Below, one piece after another: positions 1 to 11,194 of a DNA stretch of 64,000 nucleotides. The stretch is from assembly GCA_019096195.1 (NCBI GenBank), contig JAGTXK010000073.1, positions 744,001-808,000 on the forward strand. Reading direction: 5' to 3'. Source of the stretch: Boletus sp. NGJ (Eukaryota > Basidiomycota > Agaricomycetes > Boletales > Boletaceae). The notes beneath the pieces are model-generated. The model searched no databases and was not told the DNA's origin. It saw only the letters and a program-made list of their open reading frames with translations. Numbering within the stretch: position 1 is the first letter of the stretch; every line of letters begins with the position of its first letter. The position numbers and the translations under genes are program-made.

Positions 1-2758
1 ACCAACAGCGTGATCGTCGGTGCGGCGCGACCCTCCCGTCAATTCCATCCTATATCGAATAATAATTCATTATCCAGGCGTTGATTTGGTACCAATAAAA
101 CCAATCCCAAGAATCGTGACGTTCGCTGCAGATATTACTACCCTTTACTGTCGTAATCTTCTCCGAAGCGAACTCAAGGACTGGAAGGCAGATGTCGTGC
201 TTCACGATGGAGCACCCAATGTCGGCACTGCGTGGATCCAGGATGCTTACAGCCAGTCTGAACTCGTTCTCATGAGTTTGAAATTGGCTGTTGAATTCCT
301 CGTCAAAGGGGGAACATTTGTCACTAAAGTCTTCCGAAGTGTCGATTACAACAATCTCATTTGGGTGTTCAGCCAATTGTTTACAAAAGTAGAGGCGACG
401 AAGCCACCTTCCTCGAGGTCAGCTGTTATGTTATCATCAATCTAGTCGCTTAGAGGCATCTACAGGAATGTCTCTGCTGAGATCTTTGTCGTGTGCCGGG
501 AGTTCCTTGCTCCAAAACACATTGATCCAAAGTTCCTTGACCCTAAGCATGTGTTCAAGGATCTCAGTTCCGTACTTTCTGGTCCTGATAAAGGTTCATC
601 AGCCAATAATGTGCAGGCAAATGTCTTTCAGCCAGAGAAAAAACGCAGAAGGCGAGACGGGTACGATGACGGCGACTATATACTCTTCACTAAAACATCC
701 GCGAGCGATTTCGTCCGCGGCTTCGAACCCGTCAATGTGCTTGGTCTCGCGAATAAAATTACATTTGAAACTGAGGAGGAGAAACAGTATGAGATCCGTT
801 TTTCTCATTCTCAGATGACCGAGCTGGCTGCTGTACAGGTGGCTGCAACTTAGCATTACTTCTCCGGATATTAAAGTCAATTTCGAAGACCTTAAGGTGT
901 TAGGTAAAGGTGATTTTAAGACCTTGTTGAAATGGCGGATAGCTGTACGAGAAGAGGTGACCCATTTCAGACTAACAACTCGCTTTTGCTCATGAATCTT
1001 CCCGAAGGCTGGTTTGGAGGTGAAGATGAAACATGCTGCTGAACTTACGGAGGCAGTTGAAATGTCTGAAGGGGTTGACGAGGAGCAGCAGATACAAGAA
1101 GAGGTCGGATTTCCGCCGTATCCAGTATTCCTCTGATTGACTGTCTATGTCAGCTTGAGAAACGAAATGCAGAGGCGGTAGCGAAAGCAAAACGCTCTCG
1201 GAGAAGAGCCAATGAAATCAAAACGAAAACTATCCAACGGCTGCAGCTACAGATGACAGCTCCTCTGGATATCGGTCTTGAACAGAATGATGCCTCACTG
1301 AACATGGGACAAGATGACATGTTTGACCTTGTCGGTACGCATAGGGAACTTCGGAAAAAGGGTGGCATCAGCAAGCTTGCCTCAGACGACGAGATGCCAT
1401 CCGGTGGGGAGGAGGAGGTTGAAGAACTGGAAGCAAGTGACGATGAAGTTATCGGAGCTGAAGAAGAAAGGGAAAGAAGAGTATCGGTACTCGAAGCTGA
1501 CCTCGATGGCATGTATGATGCTTATCGAGAGAAGTTGAAGGAAAGGGACGCGAAATATCGAGTGGTAGAGGCGAGGAGGAAAAAAGGTCAACTGGATGAG
1601 TGGAACGGCCTGAAAGGCGAGAACGACGCCGAGAGTGGTGATGACAGTGGCGGAGATGGTGGCTGGGAGGAGATGGCGGCAGCCAAGGAAATTGGTGACC
1701 CTTCTTCAGATGAGAGCGATTATGACGAACCCAATCCGGACCAGAAACGAAAACGACCCAATCCAGCCATCAGGAAACATACCGACGTCCAACCACCCTC
1801 CCGTGCTGCGCAAATTTGGTTCAGCCAAGACATATTCAATGACATGGTGGAACCAAACGAGGATGACGAATACGCAGACGTAGAGGTGGTTTCGAACTCG
1901 AGTAAAAGCCAGCAGAATGGCCAGGAGGAAAAGGTATACCACCACCTTTTGTCCCGTTTCATTTCTGATGATGACAAGTCCGAGGCAAGTGATTTCGAGC
2001 TTGTTCCCACTGAATCTCGGGATGATGCCGACATGTGGAACGTTGAAGACGAAAATGCGGATCAAGTAAATCAGGTTCACATACAGAGTGCGGCTTTTAA
2101 CTTTGAGATGGACCAAAACTAATATATTCCATAGAATACGGTCTAACGACTGCTGAAGCTGTCACTCTCGCACAGCAGTTAGTCAATCGCAGAACTACCA
2201 AAACGAGCCTCGTGGATGACGGATTCAATCGTTATTCGCTTAACGCCAAAGATGGCCTCCCTTCTTGGTTCCTCGACGATGAGGCGAAGTATTACAAGCC
2301 CAATATCCCTGTCACGAAGGAGGCTGTTGCTATCTTGAGGGCACGTCAGCGTGCAGTTGATTCACGCCCGATCAAGAAAATCGCAGAAGCCAAGGGTCGG
2401 AAGAAATTGCGGGCTGCCCAACGCCTTGAAAAGGCCATGAAGAAGGCTGAAGGCGTGAACACGACAGCGGACATGTCTGAACGGGAAAAAGCTCAGCAGA
2501 TCGAGAAGCTCATGCGGAAAGGCACTGCGAAGGGCAAGAAGAAAGAGGTTAAGGTGATAGTCGCAAAGGGTGCTCACAAAGGCGTTAAAGGACGGCCAAA
2601 AGGTGTCAAAGGTCGCTACATCATGCTAGATGCCAGGATGAAAAAAGAGGTATGGACTCGTCGCGGCTAATTCTGGATGTGGAAACTTACTCGCTCCTTA
2701 GGTACGAGCTAAAAAGCGCGGCGAAAAGGCGAAAATAAAAGGTGGTGGACGTAGATAG
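1..2758 (+). CDS. SPB1: SPB1-type AdoMet-dependent rRNA methyltransferase, 5'-truncated by the window edge
   Basis: Nucleolar 2'-O-ribose methyltransferase of the FtsJ/RrmJ family; yeast Spb1 methylates 25S rRNA and is needed for 60S assembly. The window starts inside the FtsJ domain. After removing introns at 20-77, about 417-466, 787-838, 2088-2134 and 2650-2701 (and others), the reading continues through the motif HDGAPNVG, the catalytic-type Lys in [11 protein letters not shown], and the [12 protein letters not shown] block that follows it. Next come [18 protein letters not shown] and [15 protein letters not shown], both typical of SPB1. A long acidic middle region (about 1310-2080) follows. 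The C-terminal Spb1_C part contains [19 protein letters not shown] and ends in a very basic tail ([17 protein letters not shown]). The stop is TAG at 2756-2758. The N-terminus and the first catalytic Lys lie outside the window. Identity is strong from domain order; the substrate nucleotide is known only from the family. Confidence 0.93.
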
Positions 2759-2877
2759 TAAGAACCAGATCTTTTGTTTTGTTTGCTCTCGACGACTTGC
2801 AAGCCTCATGTCTATAAGTTCCTTGTCCCATCCACATATGTAAGATGAGTTGCACGTGAACCCCAAAGAATGAAATA

Positions 2878-5637
2878 TCATTTATCTAGGTAAGCCGGTT
2901 CCGGCTTATCCTTCTCGTTTCGCGATTCTAAGGAAGCTACGCTAAGTTGATCACATGCAGCGAGGAAATACTTCCAACTCTGACCCTCAATAGTAGCATC
3001 GAATTTCACCTAAAACCAGTTGAGCCTACGATCCACGGGCAAGCGGAGAACTGACCTGGCAGAGTTCCATTTTCTGGGTGCTCTGAAGATCTACTATGCT
3101 CTCGCTACAGACTTCCACCAAATTATCCGCACGGCAATCACTTGGTATAGTTGATAGTAAATTTGGGTTGTTACTTTGTCTCAAGCTTAAGCTATCATGG
3201 AGGTAATATGCCCTTCCTTCGTATCTGAATGTCGACGGTGGATCGGGTTGTGGCAACTGAGCCTTATTAGTCAAACTATGGGAACGCTCAGTATCCCAAC
3301 TTCGGTGACGGGGAGTTGACATACAAACAACGAAGCTTGTCAGCGTACTCGCGAAGGGCTTGTGGCTGCTGCATCAAAGTTATACCATCCCAATCGAAGA
3401 CACAAAGTTGCACGTCCATTGGGCTGAATTGCAAGACGTCAGGAAGTGAACTATTCACAGATGGCATACTGACCGGTCCGGCAACATTAGGTTGACATAT
3501 GTCTCTCTACCCACTTGGCAGCGCGAGTCCCACATGCAGTTCAATGTCTCAGGTAGGCTATCAAGCTGAGAAACGTTTCCTTGAGATGAGAGCGGATCGA
3601 CGCTCGGATTCGACTTGTCCGACGATTGCATATTTTTGAGCTTGGGTGAGTTTTCGAGATCTTGCGTTGCTCGAGTACTGGTAGATGGAGGACCAGAAAG
3701 CTCCATCTCGAACCTTAAGACGTGCTGGGGTACTGTTGAAATCTGACCAGCTATCTGCGGCAATGTCCTGTAAATCAGCCGGTGTATAACTCCTCGTTTA
3801 CCAACGGTGACCGTCATCAGAGCAGGTGGAACACTGCATAAATGAGAACTTTAGCGACTCAGCTGAAACTCAATGATACGGACCTTGGAACAAACGTCAG
3901 TGGTGTTCCGGAGGTTTCAACCCATTTGAGGGCATCCGGAAGTGACAAGGTACCTCTTAATGGAGGAAATATTGTGGCTCGTTGTGAGTTATCGCCTGAT
4001 GATATTAATATATGGCCGAGCCTAGACATCGTTTAGTGCCCATCCAAGGACAAAAGAGCACGCGTACGAAGCCGTTATAATTCTCCGACGAAACGAAACG
4101 CTTTCAGGCATGGTTGGGTAGACGAGTTGGCTGAGCTCCTCTCCACTCCTAGAGCGCAATGAGCTGTGCTAGTGGCCATTCGGGGACATACTCACTGATT
4201 AAGGTTTAGCAGGCGGTGTGGATTATGAGTCAGGCCACCGGTGGATGCTATGTCTTCGTAAGAGTCGACACCCAACCAATCCGCGACCCGGCGCAGTCGG
4301 AATGCACCACCGGAATGCATCGTCCATGGGAACGAACATGGTGTCACGAATGGATATATAGAATACCTATGCGGCTCGGAGATTTCGATGGGGGAGTCCC
4401 TTGTCTTGCTGGGTGGATCATAACAAACGGTGTGCGCTTGTGTTCCAACCTAGAAGCCCGATGTATCCCAAAACCTCATGTCGCTGTTAGAAAAGACACT
4501 GACCTCCAATGAAGCCCGAAGTGCTAACCGTTTTGCGGCATTAATGTCATTGAAATCCTTGGCACATATGCGGACCTGTGTGACAATGAGTAAGGGCTCA
4601 TAAGAATTTGGTTGCGAATGCACACCTTGCCTCTGTTACCATGATTCTCAACATACGCACCAGATAACCGAGATATGCGTTGCAACAGATCTGGCCGGAT
4701 GAGATGACCAGTTGGAAGTTCAAATATCTCATCAATGATACCCTAGCAAGAAGAGGTTTAAAGGATGCATAAATATATAAGAGTAGGGATTGTACCTTCT
4801 TGAAGGAGCTGATATATTCGGTCAATCCTTTCAGAGAGCCTCGTAGACCTTCAACACGTAGAGCGAGTGGGTTGGACGTCAAGGATATATGCACGCTATA
4901 CTGCATTGACAACTGCAGCAGATCGGCCCCATCTGTGCGGGAAATGTGAGTTCAATGTCGCGGAAAACTCATTTCTCGCACCTTTTCCCATTATTAAAAA
5001 CAACTGGCTGGGTGTGATAGTGAATGCTACGACATAGTTCGTTGAAGTGGATACCACATGTAAAGGGATAAGACTGACACTTTACAAGCACTTCAGTCGT
5101 ATCGCGCCGCTTTCTCTCCATCTCTTTCAAAGATGGCCAACCCCATGCCTTCTCTATTATTGATTCTGCATATTCAGTCTTCCGACGCGACGAACGGGTC
5201 CATATGGGATCGAGCTTGTAGAGTTGTGTAAAACGGCGGAGTTGATCCTTGCTGAAAGATCGACAAAGTGTCTCCAACAAGTTCCTGTACTCTGCGGCAT
5301 AGCGTGACGAGTCTGCCCGCGAAAAGCCCTCGGGTTTGCATCGCTCGACGTCGTCCAAGGTCGGTTCCAAGTCAGCTGTCCTGATGGATGCAAGGTAACG
5401 ATCAAGCCGGGTCGGGTCCAATGGATTTCGGGTATTCGCGACTGCATGGTGAGTATCACTCCAGGTTGCGGTACGCGTCCTTCCACTTGGACCGGCAGAG
5501 GCGGAGGCTTTGGGATCTTCTCTACAACCAGCGACGGAGGAAAGAGCGGACTGCGAGTAGTTGGTGCGACGAAACAGCAGGCACGAACTACACAGTGAGC
5601 GACGCGCTGCACTACACCTAAAGACCTGCATGGACAT
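2878..5637 (-). CDS. SLS1-like mitochondrial inner-membrane-bound regulator
   Basis: Probable matrix-facing regulator linking mitochondrial transcription/translation to the inner membrane, as Sls1 does in yeast. The start at 5637 gives MSMQVFRCSAARRSLCSSC, an Arg/Ser-rich mitochondrial presequence. Exon 1 (to about 4977) carries an SLS1_N-like segment: LCRSFSKDQLRRFTQLYKLD, then RRKTEYAESIIEKAWGWPSL. Later exons read TDGADLLQLSMQYSVHISL and EGLRGSLKGLTEYISSFKK, a KH-like module, then DEIFELPTGHLIRPDLLQRI. Several introns follow. An exon at about 3455-3830 reads TVTVGKRGVIHRLIYRTLPQ. The last exon, after an intron at about 3009-3056, ends ESRNEKDKPEPAYLDK and TGA at 2878-2880. It is convergent with SPB1, with about 120 bp between the stops. 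Exon boundaries in the middle (about 3820-4600) were not all resolved. Family assignment is from pattern memory, not a search. Confidence 0.68.
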
Positions 5638-5729
5638 TCAAAGCAGAACTTGGAGCTTGCAACCCGAAAACGACTGAAATTGCCGTGTACCAAGCATGCA
5701 CGTGACCAAGACTAGCACTCTATACTTTA

Positions 5730-8059
5730 TCAAATCTTTTCCTCACCCCCGTACGACGCGACGATCAGCCCCTTGTCGTCATCCTCCCCAATCTCACCCT
5801 CCCAACCATTCTCTGTAAGGTATTTCAAGAAGTTGGCATCCTCATCCGCGAGGTCGACCCCTGTCATATCAGGCACGAAGAAATATGTCACTAGCACTCC
5901 AGTGACACCGCAGATAGCAGCGATAATGAAAGTCCAGCTTCACCAGCTGCATCAGCTTGGGTCTGCACAAGTAAGAAATATACTACTCATACCGTTTTCC
6001 GAGGTTGTTCTGGATAGGTGTGAAAGCTTGAGTGCCAACTGCAGCACCGGTCTTCCCGATTGCTGCAGAAATGCCGTAGCATGTCCCACTAACAACTAGT
6101 TTGAGATCTCAGCAACTGAGCATGCATGTAGTGACATACCGCACGGGGGTCGCATACGACCTGCGCAAAGGTCATTGAGCTTGAAATAAAACAGAATAAT
6201 GCACTCACTCAGAACTTGTCAAACCCAACATATCACCCGGTCCCTGCACTCGCATGAGCACGTGAACAGGGTGAACAGGATACTGAATGCTACGTACCAT
6301 GTTGCCGGACGATTGCATCAACCCATAGCTGAAAATATCCGCTTAGCGAATCTCCGCAAGTTGATTCTACAAACTCACAAAATCACAAAAAGAGGTATAA
6401 TGGTCGTGATTTTATCGTACGAAAGGCCGATGATGAGCCCCTAAGAGACGACTAAATTGTAACGTGTAGCAGGCAGGGAAACAGGAGACTCACAAACACT
6501 AGATAGCCGGAAAATCCCAAGATCATCTAGAGAGATAGTTTAGCTAGTGCACAGAGCTTGGGCTCTAACACCTACAGTATTCCTTCTACCTATCCGGTTG
6601 CAGAGCCAGGCACCGAGAAAGATGCCAGGCAAGGATATCGCTCCAAGTAGAAGTTGCCACTCGGCAGTCTGCTTGATACTGCCGTTGTGTATTACGCTGG
6701 AAATAATTGCCCCAGAGAACACACCGTTCGGGAACGTAACCTAACGGTGGTACACACTGTTGAAGACCTCGAGAAGCTTAAAAACTGACGCTTACGAAGT
6801 CATAAAGGAACCTGTTAAAAAAGTCAGATGTTGTCTGGTCATTTGAGTTGGAGTTCGCACCATGCTCCGCAGGTACCAATGAGGGAACGCCAATAACGTT
6901 TCACTACCAGCCTGTAGGGAACACGACCTGCCAAGGGATCAATAGTGTTCTAGTTCAAGATAAAAATATTTACGCTTGATGGCACCCTTCCGATAAAGTT
7001 TGGAGCTCAACATCCGCAAACGAAAGACGAACACAGTTAAAGGTAACAGGATACCAAATCCAAAGCAGACGCGCCACACAGTCTGAAGATGTTGTTCCCC
7101 AGCTGCGGAGAGCACGATCAAGAACACGGAAACGGCCAATGGACCACCGAACTGATTCAGAGGTGTGTTACTGATTCGCAAAAGCACGGATGAGAGGAAA
7201 GCAGGGAATTACCGAAAGAACAAAATTCGTGACCATTATAAAGACTGCAAAAGAAAAGTTGAGATGGGAAGATGGGCATTAGATGGGCAGTACCTGGCCC
7301 GCGATCCTGGATAGATCTCTCATTCGCTGCTTCACTCGCGCTGGTCGACGAGGCGGGGTATTCTCCACCGACACCCTGCGATAATCAATGGGGATACAAG
7401 TATGCAAGCGTGAGTGGGCTTACTACGCCGGTGATTCCTCGCGCAATTGTCAGGAACCAAAAGAGACCAAGTACACTTCCGTTAGCGCCATGAGCGGCAG
7501 TCCCGAGAGTAGCACCGAGAACGATGAGCAGGGTGGTGCTCACAAGGGCAACCTTGCGGCCCACTCTATCACAAATTAGGCCAACAGAAATTTGCCCAAT
7601 GATAGCGCCTGAATCAGATCCAAATTAGAGCATTTCCATGACAGCGCTGGTTTACATGTACTGACCAACAAGAAGAGCATTTGACACTCGGGTAGAGACG
7701 GTGGATGTATATTCTGTAGGGTAAAGTGCCTTGAAGATGACCTAAAGGGGATACTCCAGAACTGACGCGCCGAGTGGATGAAAGATGGCTTACGTTTGAC
7801 ATGGTCATTAAGTTGTTCTGATCTGAAACGCGACTATTCAGTTGATTTCTGTACGAGCATGGAATATCAATTTACAGCCATCACTGATCAAACCAAAACC
7901 AGATGCAAGGATGGTAAACCAAGCACTGAGCGACTCCTTTTCGTTGAGTTTATGGGCAGTCGCTTTGAGATCCGTTGCATAAGCGTCGACAGTGATGTTC
8001 TGAGGGCCACTGGGCTGGTCCCCCTCCGAGAACTTGCCGACATGTTTTCCGTCCGACAT
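5730..8059 (-). CDS. MFS permease of the phosphate:H+ symporter/GIT1 type (phosphate or glycerophosphodiester uptake)
   Basis: Plasma-membrane major facilitator with twelve expected membrane spans. Spliced exons give GFGLISDGYQNNLMTMSN, then the first-half MFS loop GLICDRVGRKVALVSTT. Next come FLTIARGITGVGVGGEYPAS and STSASEAANERSRIQ, a signature of the Git1/PHS branch, then PLTVFVFRLRMLSSKLYRKG and NGVFSGAIISSVI. The second-half loop is LCNRIGRRNTVG. The C-terminus is a hydrophilic tail rich in Asp/Glu ending SYGGEEKI with TGA at 5730-5732. The ATG at 8057-8059 (MSDGKHVGKFSEGDQP) was chosen because the upstream extension looks non-coding. The gene has many short introns, including one splitting DG|Y of the first segment. 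Substrate cannot be fixed from sequence: phosphate and glycerophosphoinositol are both possible. Two E-boxes upstream (8122, 8375) fit phosphate control. Confidence 0.82.
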
Positions 8060-8121
8060 GAGAGACAGTACAGGAAGACAGAAGGTGAGAGCAGACTGCA
8101 GTGCAGTTTTATACGAGAACG

Positions 8122-8127
8122 CACGTG
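8122..8127. promoter_or_regulatory. E-box CACGTG, proximal to the permease start
   Basis: Palindromic CACGTG, 63 bp upstream of the permease ATG; on the permease strand it reads GGCACGTGCG. CACGTG is the core site of Pho4-type bHLH factors (established in yeasts); its use here is inference. Confidence 0.4.
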
Positions 8128-8374
8128 CCGTGTTCAAGGATGGTGATCAGAGTGGGTGATTAGCGCTGTCATTAGGAGACACATACATCTGAAATATGAC
8201 CACGTTGCTCTGTAAAAATGTCCCAATGCGGAGCGGATATGAACCTAGCAGCACCAGAAGGGAGTTAGTCAAACTCGAGACAGGTTGATGTTCCTGGGGA
8301 TTCATGATTGGTCCCGTTATCATCATTCACGCGACCAAGAGAACCACGCTGGCAGATGGCACGTTCGTTGTGTT

Positions 8375-8380
8375 CACGTG
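8375..8380. promoter_or_regulatory. E-box CACGTG, distal to the permease start
   Basis: Second CACGTG, about 316 bp upstream of the permease ATG and 114 bp upstream of the eIF3b ATG. On the permease strand it reads GGCACGTGAA, sharing the GGCACGTG octamer with the proximal site. Confidence 0.4.
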
Positions 8381-8393
8381 CCAACTACTTATT

Positions 8394-8403
8394 AACCCTA
8401 ACC
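8394..8403. promoter_or_regulatory. Telobox-like AACCCTAACC near eIF3b
   Basis: Matches the telomere-repeat-like motif bound by Myb-type factors such as Tbf1, which occurs in promoters of translation-related genes in several fungi. It lies 91 bp before the eIF3b ATG. Function is inferred from motif and position only. Confidence 0.35.
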
Positions 8404-8493
8404 CCAGTATCGGTCGATAAATAATTCCAGTAATCTTTACCATATGCGTGACTCTTCGACCGCGCGGTCAAGCTCAAAACTTCTTCCTGCAAG

Positions 8494-11113
8494 ATGGCCA
8501 TCCCAAACGGTACTTCGCATCTCAGTCTCGACGACGAACTCGATTTCACAGACATCGAGGAAAAGTATGCAGCTCCGTTGACGCGTATGCTGTAATGTTC
8601 ATTATCCGAGTCATTCCCAGATATCACGTCGCCCTCGATGATGGCTTGGACAATGTCATCGTCGTAGATGGTGTACCAGTGATTGACAAATCAAAACTCG
8701 ACAAACTTCTCGCGAAAATTTCTAAAGAGTTCACCAAAAAGGGTGCTGCTCTAAAACCTGAAAATATATTTGTCCCCTGGGACAATGATTCAGGCAAGAG
8801 CAAAGGGTATCCCTATCCCATTTTTCGGGTTGGTACCATTGCTAATTTGCCACTCTCCAGTTACATATTTGTCGACGCAGGGAGCGCGGACGCAGCAACA
8901 TTCGCGATCAGCACTATGCATGGTCATCCTTTCGACTCAAAGCATACGTTCCTTGTCAATCGATTTGTCGATATTGAACAATATGCCAACATGGACGAAA
9001 CCTATGTTGAACCGAAGGTAGAAGATTTTCATCCCAAGGTCTGTGGATGAAAAGCATTTCTGTTTCTGTATTGATCCTTCGCAAAGGAGCACCTTCGCGC
9101 GTGGCTCGCCGATCCGCAAGGGCGTGATCAGTATGTCACCTACCGCGGTGATGATGTAGAGATACACTGGCATGGAAAACCATCTCAGTGTGAAGTTGCA
9201 TATTCGAAAAAGGTCTGCTTTGCAGTTGTAACACTCAACATCCTTGACACATTTCCCAGAATTGGACTGAGCTGTATGCTTCATGGTCTCCTCTCGGCAC
9301 ATACTTTGCAACTCTCTTCCGCCAGGGTGTCCGCCTGTGGGGTGGTTTTTCTTGGGAGCCCCAGCAACGATTCGCTCACCCTTTGGTCAAGTTGATCGAT
9401 TTTTCCCCTTGCGAAAACTATCTCGTTACTTGGTCACATGATCCTATTACTGTGCCTCCGACTCTCCCTCAAGGTGCCGAGTATTTTTCTCCGGAAGACG
9501 AAGGCAACAACATTGCTGTCTGGGATGTCAAATCGGGCCACCTACTCCGGACTTTCCCTACGTCTCTCTTTGAAAGTGAAGACCCTTCGGTGAAAAAACA
9601 GATGCAGTGGCCCGCGTTCAAATGGAGCGCCGACGATAAGTATGTCGCACGAGTGACACCTGGTCAACAAATCAGCGTGTATGAGCTCCCCAGTATGGGT
9701 CTTCACGATAAGAAGAGCTTGAAGATCGAGGGTGTTGTTGACCTTGAGTGGTGTCCCCATGGTGACAAGGATAGGGATGATGGTGAGAAGACAGCCAGAG
9801 CAGACAAACCACTGAAGAAAACTCGGGAGAATATGCTTGCATACTGGACACCTGAGGTGGCCAATCAACCTGCGAGGGTCACCCTTCTGGAATTTCCCAG
9901 CAGACGGATTCTGCGCCAAAAGAATCTATTCAATGTCACAGAGGTTGGTGTGTTGATTCATTGAAAAATTAATATTTGATGGCCCTTCGTCAGTGTAAGC
10001 TTTACTGGCAAAATCACGGCGACTTCCTGTGTGTTAAAGTCGATCGTCACACGAAAACGAAGAAATCGATCTTCTGCAACCTTGAAATCTTTCGAGTCCG
10101 TGAAAAAGACTTTCCAGTGGAGGTGGTGGAGCTCAAAGGTTGACTCACTTCGCCTGGGTGTTCACTTATGCTGACTGGGCATCTAGACACTGTAACGGAC
10201 TTCTCATGGGAACCCAAAGGCGAGCGATTTGCCATCGTCTCGAGTAGCGACCCGAATCTCGGTAACCCAGGACCGGGTATCACTATCAAGACTGACATTA
10301 GTTTCTATCAACTCGACCGAACCAAGAACGATTTCAGGCTTCTGCGTACGTTTCATGGTGTTGTGCGGTCTTTGACGTTGCTAATGTAGTATGCTAGACA
10401 CGCTCACATCTCGTACGAGCAACACCATTCGGTGGTCACCGCGAGGACGGCATGTGGTCCTTGCCACTGTGGGCTCAACTACCAAGTCTGAGCTTGATTT
10501 CTGGGACCTTGATTTTAACAGTGAAGAACGCAGAGAAGGCCAGACGGCGGAGTGGGGTACCGGTATCCAGCAGCTCGGCTCAGCGGATCACTACCGTGTT
10601 ACAGACGTAGAGTGGGATCCGAGCGGAAGGTACCTGGCGACGAGTGCGAGTGCATGGAGGCATGCGGTAGGATTTACGGTGGACGAGCGCTCATGATTGC
10701 TGACCGGAAATTAGCTTGAGAACGGATACGCGATTTGGGACTTCCGCGGGCAAGAGCTCGAGAAGTATATCCTAGATCGATTCAAACAATTCATGTGGCG
10801 ACCTCGCCCACGCACATTGTTGACGAGGGAGCAGCAACGACAGATCCGTCGAAACCTGAAGGAGTACAGTCGCGCGTTTGATGAAGAGGATGCGACAGAG
10901 GAAAGCAACGTCAGCGCCGAGCTGATTGCGCTTCGCAAGCGGCTGGTTGACGAATGGAATGCATGGCGGGCACGTTGCAAGCGTGATATTGGGGACGACA
11001 AGCGGGGCAAGGAACAGACACTGGATCGCGTCAGAGGTGAGGAGGCAAAGGAGGAGATTGAGGAGTGGATCGACGAGGTGATCGAACAGGTCGAGGAGGA
11101 GATGGTCGATTGA
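8494..11113 (+). CDS. PRT1: Translation initiation factor eIF3 subunit b
   Basis: Scaffold subunit of cytosolic eIF3, which bridges the 40S subunit and other initiation factors. The ATG at 8494 starts [20 protein letters not shown]. An N-terminal RRM follows (roughly residues 40-130: [20 protein letters not shown] ... [19 protein letters not shown]). Next come the linker FVNRF-type [20 protein letters not shown] and a WD40-like propeller: [87 protein letters not shown]. The C-terminal helix ends [10 protein letters not shown] with TGA at 11111-11113. Introns at 8575-8620 and several later ones join in frame (for example [16 protein letters not shown] and [17 protein letters not shown]). The divergent neighbour is the MFS permease. 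Identification is near certain from the RRM-propeller order and characteristic segments. Confidence 0.95.
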
Positions 11114-11194
11114 AAGATAGAGTAGTGAATGCGAGTGGCTGTGTTGTGTGGTCCTTGACTATTAACTTTGTTGTGATCTAATCGGCCCTCCGTC

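Larger units (their letters stand above)
8060..8493. promoter_or_regulatory. Divergent promoter between the PHS/GIT1-type permease and eIF3b
   Basis: This 434-bp stretch separates two genes transcribed away from each other. It contains two CACGTG cores (listed separately) and one telobox-like AACCCTAACC. No convincing open reading frame or RNA gene was seen. Confidence 0.55.

Noticed and set aside
5388-5621. Plus-strand frame inside the SLS1-like gene
   Set aside because: Antisense shadow of a well-supported exon with presequence; no motif of its own.
7838-8146. Plus-strand frame of about 120 codons over the 5' part of the permease gene
   Set aside because: The minus strand encodes the conserved first membrane segment there; the plus frame has no recognisable features.
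8385-8627. Minus-strand frame at the 5' end of eIF3b as an upstream permease exon
   Set aside because: It overlaps the eIF3b ATG and first exon on the other strand and no splice phase joins it to the permease.
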